Position numbers and translations under genes: made by a program. A stretch of 64,000 nucleotides of DNA from Phalacrocorax aristotelis (lineage: Eukaryota; Chordata; Aves; Suliformes; Phalacrocoracidae), in the NCBI RefSeq assembly GCF_949628215.1, contig NC_134280.1:54788621-54852620 (forward strand). The letters are read 5' to 3'. The notes under the pieces are model-generated. The model was not told the origin of the DNA and made no database searches. It saw only the letters and a list, made by a program, of their open reading frames with translations. Shown here piece after piece: positions 34,926-46,900 of this stretch (its first letter is position 1; each line of letters starts with the position of its first letter).

Positions 34926-37900
34926 AAGTGGGATAAGTCCTTTTGTTTCCTCTGAAAACAGAAGTCGGCCACGTCTCAAATGCGGCCCGGAGACAAAGAA
35001 TGACAAGTTTTGGATGAATGCGCTGCGTCGTCCAGTACCTTTGTACACATTGCTAAGGAATAGCCTGCGACAGCTGTACGGGGATGATTGGTGAAAGGCA
35101 TTTGGTTTATTATGAATATTGCTCTGAAGTCTGGATTTCGGCAGTTTGTGTTTTAACTCACGTGATCAGTTTTATGTTGATTCTGTATGAAATAACCCAC
35201 TTAGCTGAACGAGGTCTGGCAGTAGGAGGGGCCTGTGCCCTTTTGGTACATTAGTATACTGGGTTTCATTCCTTTGGCAGGACCCAAGTTATAAGTCATG
35301 CGATCTTATTTGGATAAAAAATATTTTCTTTTTGGTAGCCACCAACTGGAGAAATGCTTTTCCTGTCCAGTCTTTAACAGAGTGCCAGAGTTCTGTGTTT
35401 CTGTGGTGAGCTCACTTAAGCCAGTGTAAATGAGAGTAGTTGTTTATAGCATAAACTATAGGAAAAACAGAAAAAGCATACTCCTTAGTTCTGACACTGC
35501 CGAAATGGAGAGACTCGAGAATAGAGAGTATCTCAGTCTCTCTATATCACTAGTAAAATTTCAGTAATGTTCACTAATGTTGTGACTAGTTGATAATAGG
35601 GACCAACCATATGGTAGATACGCATAATTTGTCAGGTTCCTTCGTGTTTTAAAAATCTTGTAAAAGGTACTCTGTTCTCTGTTCTCTGTTGCAGATGTGA
35701 GGGTAAGGGAGGCAATCCTGCTGCTTGTGCAATGGTTGAGGGGTTTGTTACTCGTTTTAGAAAAGGCAGGATTAGGATTTGCTTATGTGATTAACTCGTG
35801 GAGTGAGAGTACAATTCAATCCATAGCTGAAGCAGTTTGGTTTCTTGCCATTCTAGCAGTGCAGCTTTGAATTGTAAAGTTGTCCTTAGTCTTTGAGCAA
35901 AAGTGGGGCTGCGCTTGGCACTGCTTGAGGTTATCTGTAGATGTTAGGCTTCAAAAGAGATCCTGTGGAGGTTTTCTGATCAATGGACATCAAAATAACT
36001 CCGGTAGATTAAAGCTAGTGCGTAAAATGTGTTCATATAATCAGAATATAATTAATATTAAATATTTTATTAAAAATACTATACAGACTAAATACAAAAC
36101 CTACTGCCATGTAAAGGTAACAGGTTTCCAGAAATATTAGTTCCTGCATTAATCAGCATATTCCTTGAATTTCCCTTTGAGAAGTTTATTTTAAACTTTA
36201 CAGTGCACTAAAGTAAATATTCCATGCCTGTTGTAATTAAAAATAAATCAACATGCACAAGCAGTATGTATATCTCAAAAGTAGAAACTATAGAAAAAAT
36301 CTGTTTAAGAAATAATATGGTCTTGTATCATAAGAGGGGCCTGTGTAAAACAGGTATTGCATCATGTCCCTGTAAAAACGGATCTGCTTGTTCACCTCCC
36401 TGTGGAAATCCAGATTCAAAAGGAATATTGCTGAAATGAGCCGTCTGGTGACTTATTAGTTGCATCAGGTTTTCTTTCTAAATAAAACAGTACATACATG
36501 AACTAGTGTATAAGCTATTAATGTGTTGCTAATAGTCTTTACAGCAGTTGCTGAAAAGAGCTCTGGTTTTCCTCTCACAATGTTCCATAGGGGCTTCAGT
36601 GTTTTCTGTATGTTTTGTTATGTGTGTTCGTGTTACCAGTTCATTAGATTTCCAGTGTGATCTTGCTTTGATTAGACGTGATACCAGTTATGAGGTTTAA
36701 TGTTGATTTCAGTAAGATGTGAATACTTTCTAGGTCACTCTTTTCTTTTTGGTGAGATTGGTATACTCTGTTATGCCCCAAGTATTATGTGACATAATGG
36801 ATGTGGTGAAGCATTTCAAGATGTTTGTGTGGAAGATATTCTTAAAAATATGAAACTACTGCAGTTTTTAAAAAACACTGAGTACACTTGGAACCAAGTA
36901 ATTAGTTTATTTCACCTTGTTTCTATTGCCATTAATAATTTATTAGAAATTATCTCATATAGCTCCCTACTCCTTTTAACTGAGGATGAATCTCTGTTGT
37001 ACAGAACTTGCAAAAAATCTGATACAGAATAGTATTTAACCACAAAAAGGTGACCCAAAACTGAAACAGCTTGTCCTCCACGTCAGCACTTGCTGAGGTC
37101 TCATTTTAAGTCACTGATGTGCAGTGACCATGCATTGCTACAAAATACCCTCCAGTAAAGATGACAAATACACACAGCTACCAAAAATTAAGCATTTGTG
37201 AAGTAAAACTGTAGCAAAATCCCAGAGTTTGTTCAGAGGACCCTGTGCATTACAGAGCCTCCCCATGAAATTGTAATGTACAAACTATTGAACGTGTGCC
37301 CATAGGCAAGAGAAGCCCTGAAAGAGAAATATGGTGAAGTACGGATTGCTGTTGTAGAATCAGACTCTTATTCAATTGGTGTGCGTGTGCTTATGTGGTT
37401 AAAACTTGGCTCAAAACAGGACCTAGAAATGCTTTGTGTTATATCAGCATCCACACCAGGAGAACTGCAAGATATGCAGTGTAAAAAGTTGGCAAGGGGT
37501 GCAGAGGGCTTTTGCTCTCAGCTTGACTGAACTTGATAGTTAAGTTCCAGGCACTTGCAAACACTGCCTAAAATGTGTAAAACTTTCAGCTTTTCCTATT
37601 CCTGGTCTCTCTCTTTGCATAAACAGATGAAAATGGGGACTGCAATACCACTACATAAAGGAAAGCATAAAGTATGCTTTTAATTTTTTTTACTCTGTGA
37701 AGCAAAATTTAACAGAAAAAACTTCTGCATTTTTTCAGCTAATGATTCAGCCCCAGTGTTGTGACAGCAATTTCAAAATACTAAGAAAATTATTTTTGCA
37801 TTTTTAGGGCTAAAATGTATGACCCTCTTAAATTGGTGTTGGGAGATGAGAGTTAAAATAGTCTTATCAGTAAAGCCTTTTTCTTGGTAGGGGTTGCTAG

Positions 37901-40900
37901 AACCTGAAGAAAATCAAACAAATCTAAGCATGCTTGGTAACTACCATTTACTTTGTCATAACTAGATATTGATAACAGTAGTTGAGAAAGCATTACATGC
38001 ACATATTCTAAGAAGGTCTAACTGCAGAGTGAGCTTCTGGTAACCTCCGCATGGTGTTTGCAGAGTGGACAGTGCAAACACCATAGCAGGGGCCTTGGAA
38101 GAGGCCTTGGAAGTACAAGCATAGGATGCTAGCAGAGGCCTGGGCAGTTAACACAAATGACCACTTATCAGTTTGGAAAGCTGCCTTTTGAGTATCTAGT
38201 ATTAGGGCATTGGGTGAGGAGTGACACAAACAAGGATGTATGTGTGGCTTAACTGGGTGAATGAACCATTAGTGATATCAGAAATTGATACCCTGAAGAA
38301 TACTTAGGGGGAAACTGGGACTTGCCATTGGAGAAGGCTACATGTCTTGATGAATGGTAAGGAAGAATAGGAAAAGTGTTGTAATGTTGTCCAGGGACCA
38401 CAACTTGCTGTTGAAAAATAAGCAAAAAAAAAAAAAAAATCCACCCTGTGAGAACCTCTGCAAGTTGCCCATACTGGATAGCACAAGTGGAATTGCCTTT
38501 ACATTGCATGTGCAAGCTCATAGCAAAAATTATTAGTTGCAGAGGTGCTCTACTTGAGAACCCAGTTTGGCAGAATTGATCACTCATATCTTGCGTTGCC
38601 ACCTGTATAAATATTGATCATTGTTAAAGGCAATAGTACTTCTGTTACTTGTGTCTGGGTCTAGTATTTGGTCTAAACCCAATGGAGCTTCATTTGGATG
38701 CCACAAAGCTTACAATAATTTTATAAAATCTGTTGTACAGTCCAAGATTTGGCACTTGAGTGCTGACGACAGCACTGATCAGCAACTGTATCAAGATCGT
38801 GTGCCACACTTGAAATTCAGTGATATAAGAGCACAACCATATTTGCAGATTATACAGTTAAACTTGTGGCCTGGAGCTTGCCTGCTGGCCAAGGCTGGCT
38901 ACAAGACACTGGCACTCTGCATTTAGTGGATGGGTGTTTTATTTAATGTCTGTAAACTATATCTGACCAATATACCTCACAAGTCAGTGTGCATGTGTGA
39001 ATGTATAGGCACATACAGCTTGGGGGGTGGGGGGGGTTTACTTGCCATGTTAATACCAGTCTTTTTTAATTAATCTTTTCGTTTTGAGGTATACTTTTCA
39101 TCAAATAATCTGCTTTGTCACTCATGTAACTATACACTAGATAGTCCACTGAAACAGTTTATTCTGGCTGTAAGTAGAAAACAAATAGGATTTTGCACTG
39201 TAGTGGACTTTACACCATACTCTTAAAGAACCATTGGTCAGATTCTGGGAGAGGCAGTTTTAGGAAGGTAGTTATGGCAATGCTTGCAGAGATGAAGGTT
39301 AAAAAAATGAGAAACTCCAGGAGAAATATTAATCACTGGTAGGAAAAGACTTGATATTTCTTGAGGGTACACACTTGAAGAAAGGCACTTTGACAGCTGT
39401 TACTTTTTACTTTGGGTAAAGCAGTGCCCACTTTCATACTCGCTTAGAGCTTGTTGCTAGGCTCTACCCAGAGAGATAACCAGTGTTTACAACTTTAGCG
39501 CAGTGTTCTGGGACCAGCTTGATCTCCTCTCTCATAAAGGCTAAACGCTTGTTTCTCTGTTGATTTAACCAACTTGGTGATAGCTATAAAAAGCCAGAAT
39601 AGTGCAGCTGCTGCATGGATGATAAAGTAGTGATATGCCCCAGTTTATTTTGTCTGGTTTACCTGGAATCTGATACATGTTCATTTGCACTGTAAGCAAA
39701 ACACTTTATCAGTGCTTGTGGAACATGTGCATGGTTCAGTGCTTTTAAAAAGACTAAACTTAAGCTGGTTATTTTATGCTATTTCTAAATGAAGGTGAAC
39801 AAAACTTCTGTCAACAATAGTAGTGATTCACAGAACAGAAAACGGGTATTCATTTACAAATCGTTTAGCTGTGTTTTCAGTTGTTGGTCGATATCAAGAA
39901 ATGCTGCCTATAAGAAGACTTAAATCTTGAATTTTGCACAATTTGCAACTTTAGTGGCAGTCAGAAAACAGCATGTCTGTCAAGCTGCTTTACAAACCTG
40001 CTCCTAGATAGGACTGTTGGTTGTAGTTCAGCAGAACAAAGCCTGAAAACTGCTTCCCCACCACTTTAATTCTTCATAAGGTTTCCTAACAGCATAGATG
40101 AATCTACATTTGTCCCTGCTGTTTAGCAGTTTTGAAAGGCGCTCCTTAGGCCTAAAACTCTTTCAGAATCAGTCATTGATGTTGGAGAAGACCCTTAAGA
40201 TCGAGTCCAACCATATCCTCTGTTTTGAAAATGCTTTGTTTTGTCTGTTTTTAAAAGCTGTGTAGAAACTGAATAATTAAACCAAGTTTTGCCAGATTAG
40301 GTTACCAATAGAAAAACATGACATTTTTAAGTTTGGGAAAAAATAATTTACATAGACATTATAGTAATATGAGTATACTACAGATTGTTCAGATTGTCCT
40401 CAGATTATCCCGAAGGTACTAATTTGCTTCAACCTTTTTCTGAAAGGATTTTCACTGATAATGTATGGATTGCTTTGCTTCTCTATCTCTTCTGATTTAG
40501 ATAGAGCATGCCAGATTACTTTGGGCTACTGAGTCATGGGCTACATTTGAACAAAAATCAAAAGGCAGTATGGCATCATGGTTCAGGTTTCCTGGACAGT
40601 TAGGTCTTGCAATACTTTCAGTCTGAACAACACAAAAGCTGGGAAGGACCTCAGCTTCCAGAAGAGAGGGGCCCAGCTCTAGCTATCATCCTTTAAATAG
40701 TCCTAGTGATGATGATCAATTCTAATGATTTCAACTGCAAGTACCAAAAAATTGTTCAGGGTTGGAGCTTCTCCAGTGGTAAGGATTTACTAAAATCAGT
40801 TCTTAGATTGTGGTAAACTCTCTTGTACAGAGGTGAATCTTGGTAAATGAGCTTGACTGTAGTAGGTCTTTAATGTGATGAGGCAACACGTCAGGTTTTA

Positions 40901-43900
40901 CTACTGCAATGTATGTGGATGGTGTATCTTCATAATTTTGTTTTAGTAATTTCAGAAATTACTAAAGGTGACTACAAATAGCTGTTATTGTGGATGCCCT
41001 TCTTGGAGCCTGTTTTGGCTGCATTTTAGAAATGAGTTTCTGAACCTTGCTTCTTAGTGCATGTATATACAAGATAACGTATGGGTTTGCACATTAGTAA
41101 TTAAAGTAATCCAAGAACCTATTCATGCGCTGCTGTTTCAGTGAATTAGAAATTAGAGCGAAGGCTTCCATTGGACGATATTGAAATCTGTAGAGAGTTA
41201 TGCTACTAGCTTGCCTGATTATTGCTTCTAAAACATTCAGATGTAGGTATCTTTACCAGATATTTTAATTTTTCTAATTAAGTTTCATAAGGCTGTATGA
41301 GGATAGGGAGATATTTGAGAATACTGACTTGTGTGGCTTTTTTAATTAATGATATTGTTTTTATTTAGGACAGTATTTCACAGCTCTTTCATTTGGTGAG
41401 GATCAGAACTTTTCTGTGGAAGGTCTTGGTTTAGGTTCTAATCCATTGGCTTACTACTGAAATAAAAAAAAACCAACCCCAAACCTCAAATAGAGTTGGA
41501 TTTTTCCTAAATGTATTCTGCTTTCCTTCTGCTTCTGGGTTTAACTGGCCTCTATTGTGTTTATCTTTCCAAGTGTCTCTGTCCTTCTCATTGCTTTGTT
41601 TATCTTCTCTAGTCTGTTTGTGGGAAGAAGATTTAAAAAGTCTTTGTTTCTTTCCATTTTATGATTCTAAACCCCAATCTGATAATTGGTACCTTTATGA
41701 AAGGTAATGTCTGAACAGGTGTAGCACACTAGTGCAAGTGTGGGTTATGGATCCCAGTAAGAAAGGCACCCAGACTCTTAACATATCTCCAATAAATGTA
41801 ATTTTAATCCATAATAGGAGAAGGAAAAAAGGGATAGCATACATAACTTTATCTGTTCCGCTGCTGGAAGTCTGAGTTGTACAGCACTGGACAGACATTG
41901 AGGCATGGCAAACTGCAAATCCTGTCTGGTGAGGGTCATGAGCATTGTAGTCAGAGCTTTTATAGGATATTCTTGGAAGTAAACAGCTCTATCATTTCCA
42001 CTGCCAAGCAAAAGGATGCTGTTTCACTTCAAGATGTGAGACCTAGAATCATAGAACAGTTAGGGTTGGAAGGGACCTTTAAAGGTCAGCTTGTCCAACC
42101 TGCCTGCCGTGAGCAGGGGCATCTTCAACTAGATCAGGTTGCTCAGAGCCATATCAAAAAACCTGACCTTGAATGTCTCCAGGGATGGGGCATCTACCAT
42201 CTCTCTGGGCAACCTGTTTGAGTGTTTCACCACCCTCATCATAAAATGTTCCTTATCTAGTCTGAATCTACCCTCTTTCAGCTTAAAACCATTACCTGTC
42301 CTTACCACTACAGGCCCTATTAAAAAGTCTGTCCCCATCTTTGAGTCCCCTTTAAGTATTGAAAAGCTGAAATAAGGTCTCTGTGGAGCCTTCTTTTCTC
42401 CTGGCAAATTACGAATTACATGTGGTGTAATTGCCAGGTGCCAAGTGGGGGCTGCATATTTTGTCACAGTTAGTCTGCTGAGTTCATCCAGTGGTCTCAA
42501 GTGGTAGGTATAGTAGAGTGCAGGCCTGTGCCTATTCAGGTCAACTGGTATGCAGATCACTAACTCCTTGATGTACAGTACTTGTCTGTTTAAGATCACT
42601 ACAGCAGGAACTAAAATCAATACCACTGGTTTTAGATCAACCTACCAATTATGCTGGTGAAGTCAGTTCCAACCCTTGGAGTAATTCCATTTTTTGAGTT
42701 GATTTATTTATTTTCACTGATTAAGATAACCTGAAACTGAAATGCGTATCCATGAAAAAGCTGAAAGCTGTAATGGACCTGTAAATCTGCAGTCTGGAAT
42801 TGAACAGACTGGCAACTTGGGCTGTAGTCTGCTTTTGTTTCCTGCTTGGTCAAAGACTAAGGCTGAACTGAAACATTTTTATTCCATTTCTGATGCAGCT
42901 GTTGCATTCTTTCTCAGTCTACTGCATTTTGCTCATTGGTCTTGGTTTTCTTACCTGTCTTCTGGATTCATGTTCATTTGTTCTGAAAGCTGAGTGCACT
43001 CTTGTTATGGATGAGTGGAATGCACCTCTCAAAAGAGAAGCAGCAATATATTTTGAGATAAAACAATAGTTTGACAGAGTTCAGAAAGTCTGATGGAATT
43101 TGAGAGTTTTAACAATGGTTTGACAAGGTTCAATAAGCTTGATGGCAAGGGTCACCTTATTAACTACTGCATAGAAGAAACATACAAAGGAAAATGGAAT
43201 TAAATATTTTTCAGGACTCTTTCACTCCCTTGTATATGAGCCAGGGGCTTTATAGCTTGCAGGTTCTCCCCAAGAATGTGAGGTGAATGCTTCTTAGCCA
43301 GCCTGAACCAAAGAACGGCTAGGAGTTCAGTTTATCTGTCACAACTCTTGGCTTCAGTGCAAATTCATTGTTTCTTTATTCTGTACCATCTCTATGCTTT
43401 AAGTCAAGTACATGACTGTTACGCAACTCTTCCCCTTTAAAAACTTTGGTTTTTACATTTCTTAACTTTTCTGTCATTTTCCTTTGTTCTTTGCAGAAAA
43501 GGTACAGTTTGGCTGTTGGTCCTCCCAGAAAGGTTCCGAAAGTCAAGGGTGTAGAGTCTGCAGCAGTGCAAGCATTTCTCAGACGGCAAGAAGAAGAAAA
43601 AAGAAAAAAAGGTAACAGTCCAGACTTTCCTGTGGGAGACTTTCATTGACTCTTTGAGACTTTGTTACCTTATTCAAAGCTCATGCAATCTGTTTCTGGA
43701 ATTTATGCACATAACTGATGCTGAGGGAAAGCCAGCACTACATAGGGATTAGGGATGTTTGCATGCTTTCCTAAGGAGTTTAGTATTAATCAGCTACACT
43801 AGCATTTACTGTTGGAGATTGAGAAGTAGTTAAAGTGAAGAGATATTGCAAGAAACCACCTGGGCTTTTGGTAACTTAACTCTGAAAAGCTTTATCTGTG

Positions 43901-46900
43901 TGGAAGATATGGTAAGTGTTCTGTCATATCTTAATCTAGTGTATTAATACGGTCTGAATTTTAAATTTGTATGGCAGAGGCTTTGTTTGAGCCACAGTTT
44001 TTACACTGTTATAAATAGTCAATAGAATAAACTAATAGTGCGCTGCTTCTAATGTTAATGTTTTGTGAAAGGTAACCAAATCTGATGGACTGGATGGCCC
44101 AGGGTATTCCTCCTTGCCTGGGCCAGTCATGAGCCTGCTCCTTATCCCTGCTGCCGGGTCCAGCCAGAAGCAATACTGAGCATGAATTCCATGTAGGCCT
44201 GCATGTGCACACACTTTGTACAGTCACAGCCCTTGACAATAGAATAGCATAGGCAGGGGATGGTACCTTTACAGGTACTCACTGCATGAGTAGCCCGATC
44301 AATTTTCTAGGACCTGATGCTTTTCCTGAGGCTTTCTGGTATTTGGCACCCACTCCCATGGTCTCACTGTCACAGAAATTGGGAAAAAAACCTCTTAACA
44401 CCAATGCAGAATTAAGAAGCAGGTGTTCTCTTTATAGCAATGCTGGATGCTTGGGGGATCCTTCTGCCTAATGTGCATACCTACTGGAGTTCATTTTGAC
44501 ATTTATACACGAAAGCTAGCATACCATGCCTATCTAACACACAATCATTGACCTGACTGAGCATCCTCTTTTTCCATTGGTCTGTATTTTCTTTGCTTAA
44601 ATTTAAAGCTACAGTATGATTTTAATTCACCTGCCCATGCTCAAGGGGAGTGGGGGGGGTTAGTCCTTTTGTCCCTCAATTGAGTTGGTGGTGGCAATCT
44701 CCCCTGCCAGAACTACCTTCCTCCAGTTTTGTGCTTCGGTGCCTTCTGGGCCAAGATGTTCCCTTTTATTACTGGTGTCTTCACATCTGGCCTTCCCTTC
44801 CCTTCACACCCATCTTTGTGGCACAATGTCTCCACTGTTAGTCTTGGAGGTTGTTAGTGAGGCATGCATTGATAATACCCTCTTATCTGGCCTAAGCATT
44901 ATTTACTACCTTGTTAAAATTCTCAGGTGTTAGTTTCTACTCCTGTGATCCTTTCTTAACCACTACTAACTCCTCCACTATTCTATTTCTTCCAAGAATA
45001 TATATGTGTTTGCAGTAACATCACCAGTATCTGACATTCAGGCCTCTCATCCTATTCACTGGCTAGTTCAGCCTGAATTTTGTCAGCAGATCACACACAG
45101 ACTCAAGATAGAGAGCATGCTTCTGTAGAAAATAACTAAAAACAGTTCAGTAAGAATATAGCACAGACTGTGGAGATAGGGCACAGGTCTCTGCCAGACA
45201 AATGTAGTGACCAGCAGCTTGCTGCTTTGTGGCTGGCTGCTTCTGTCTCTCCCCTACGCTCCTCTACACACACACAGCCTGTTTTCCAATTCTTAGCCCC
45301 CCAATACTCTTTGATTACCTCCCTTTTCTCATCTTCCCTTAAACATTTGATAGTGAATTCTTTACGGTCTCAATTCTCTTGCCCAGTCTCAGAAATCTTT
45401 CCATTACCCAGATATCCCAGAAGTCTTGCACCTCCTCACACAGTAATTCTCCTTAGTTTGCATAGCATTGTTGAATAACCTTAGTGGGTTTTGCAATAGC
45501 TGCATTTGACTTAATTGTTTGCCTTTGTCAGAGTAGCTGATTCAGGTGGGTTAGCTTGCCCTGTTGGCAGACCTCTAATGACTTTCTGGTCTATTTTGAA
45601 TAGCTGTTGGGCAGATATCTTTAAACTTATTGTCCTAGATGGTTTATCGGTTTGGAAGAAATCGAAATAAAAAGTAGTGCTTTTGCATAACTTTCTCCTG
45701 GTTTTCTTTTACAGCACTGGAAGAAAGAAGAAAGAAAGAACAACTCTTGGCTAGACGTATTGAACTGAAACATGACAGAAAGGCAAGAGCTATGGCCTCA
45801 CGAACAAAGGATAATTTTTATGGCTATAATGGCATTCCTGTTGAAGAGAAGCCTAAAAAGAGGAGGACTTGTGAGAATGTTGCTCAGGCCCCAGAGGCTG
45901 AGTATGCACCAGAAGAAGAAACTGAGCAACTTGGATACAGTCAGACTGAATCTGAGCATGAGCAGGACGAATATGAAGAGAAACCATCCAAAGTTGCAGT
46001 GAAACCAAAGGCACCTCCCAAAAGTGCACCAGCACCTCTGAACTTTGCAGAGCTCTTAAGGCTTGCTGAAAAAAAACAATATGAACCGGTGGAAATAAAA
46101 GCAGTGAAAAAGGTAGAAGAGAGACCCAGAACAGCAGAAGAATTGAGAGAGAGGGAGTATTTGGGACGCAAAAACAAAAGAGTAGAAATGCATAAAAAGA
46201 GTGAAAAGGAGATAAAGAACACGGGGATATCCAGTTCTTCAAAAAAAGTGACTTCTCAGAAAGAATCTCTAAATACAAAACTTCACAAAAGCTCAGTAGA
46301 TAAACATTCCACACCAAAAGGCAGTCTGTCATTTTCTATGAGTGGTACTGATAAGAAATCCAAAGCACCAGCATTGACTGAAAAACACTCACGGACATCA
46401 TCTTCCTCCAGACTTGATCAAATGGAAAAAAACTCACAAAATGGCTCCTTAAAAAGCTCTACTGGTAGCAGTCATAGTAAATTACCTATCAATGGTATTG
46501 GAAAGTCTGGCTCAAGCTCTCATGTGCCGCCCTCAAAACCAGCAGCCAATGGAGCTCAGAGGCTACCATCTGCTAAAGAATCCAGCCTGAAAAAGTCTGC
46601 GCAAACAAAATCAGGAAATGCTGCAGCCCTTCAGCATGGAATCAACTCCAGTGCAAAGCGATCAGGCAGCAGCTTAGGAAAAGGGGGACCTGGACACCCA
46701 GGTGGCGGTTCAAGTGCGGGGCCTGGGCGATCAAGCAGCAATTCTGCTGCGGGACCTGGAGGGCCAGGCAGTGGCTCAGCTGCGGGACCTGGAAGACCAG
46801 GCAGTGGCTCAAGCCTGGGACCTGGGCGACTGGGTGGTGGGTCAGGAATGGGACCTGGAAGGCTGGCTGGCAGCTCAAGCATAGGACCTGGGCGACCAGG

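Larger units (their letters stand above)
34516..43496 (+). other. SPTY2D1: SPTY2D1 intron 1
   Basis: A GT-AG intron of about 9 kb in phase 0. Apart from a CR1 tail, a good CR1 copy, a 16-base A run at 38424-38439 and G runs near 39020-39037, it is unremarkable. No nested gene was recognised. Confidence 0.85.

Noticed and set aside
42129-42626. 165-codon minus-strand frame in SPTY2D1 intron 1
   Set aside because: Its second half is the CR1 C-terminus and its first half is unrelated intron sequence read through by chance.
45853-46332. 159-codon minus-strand frame in SPTY2D1 exon 3
   Set aside because: A shadow of the Lys/Glu-rich coding strand, rich in Leu/Phe/Ser as expected for the complement of AAG/GAA codons.
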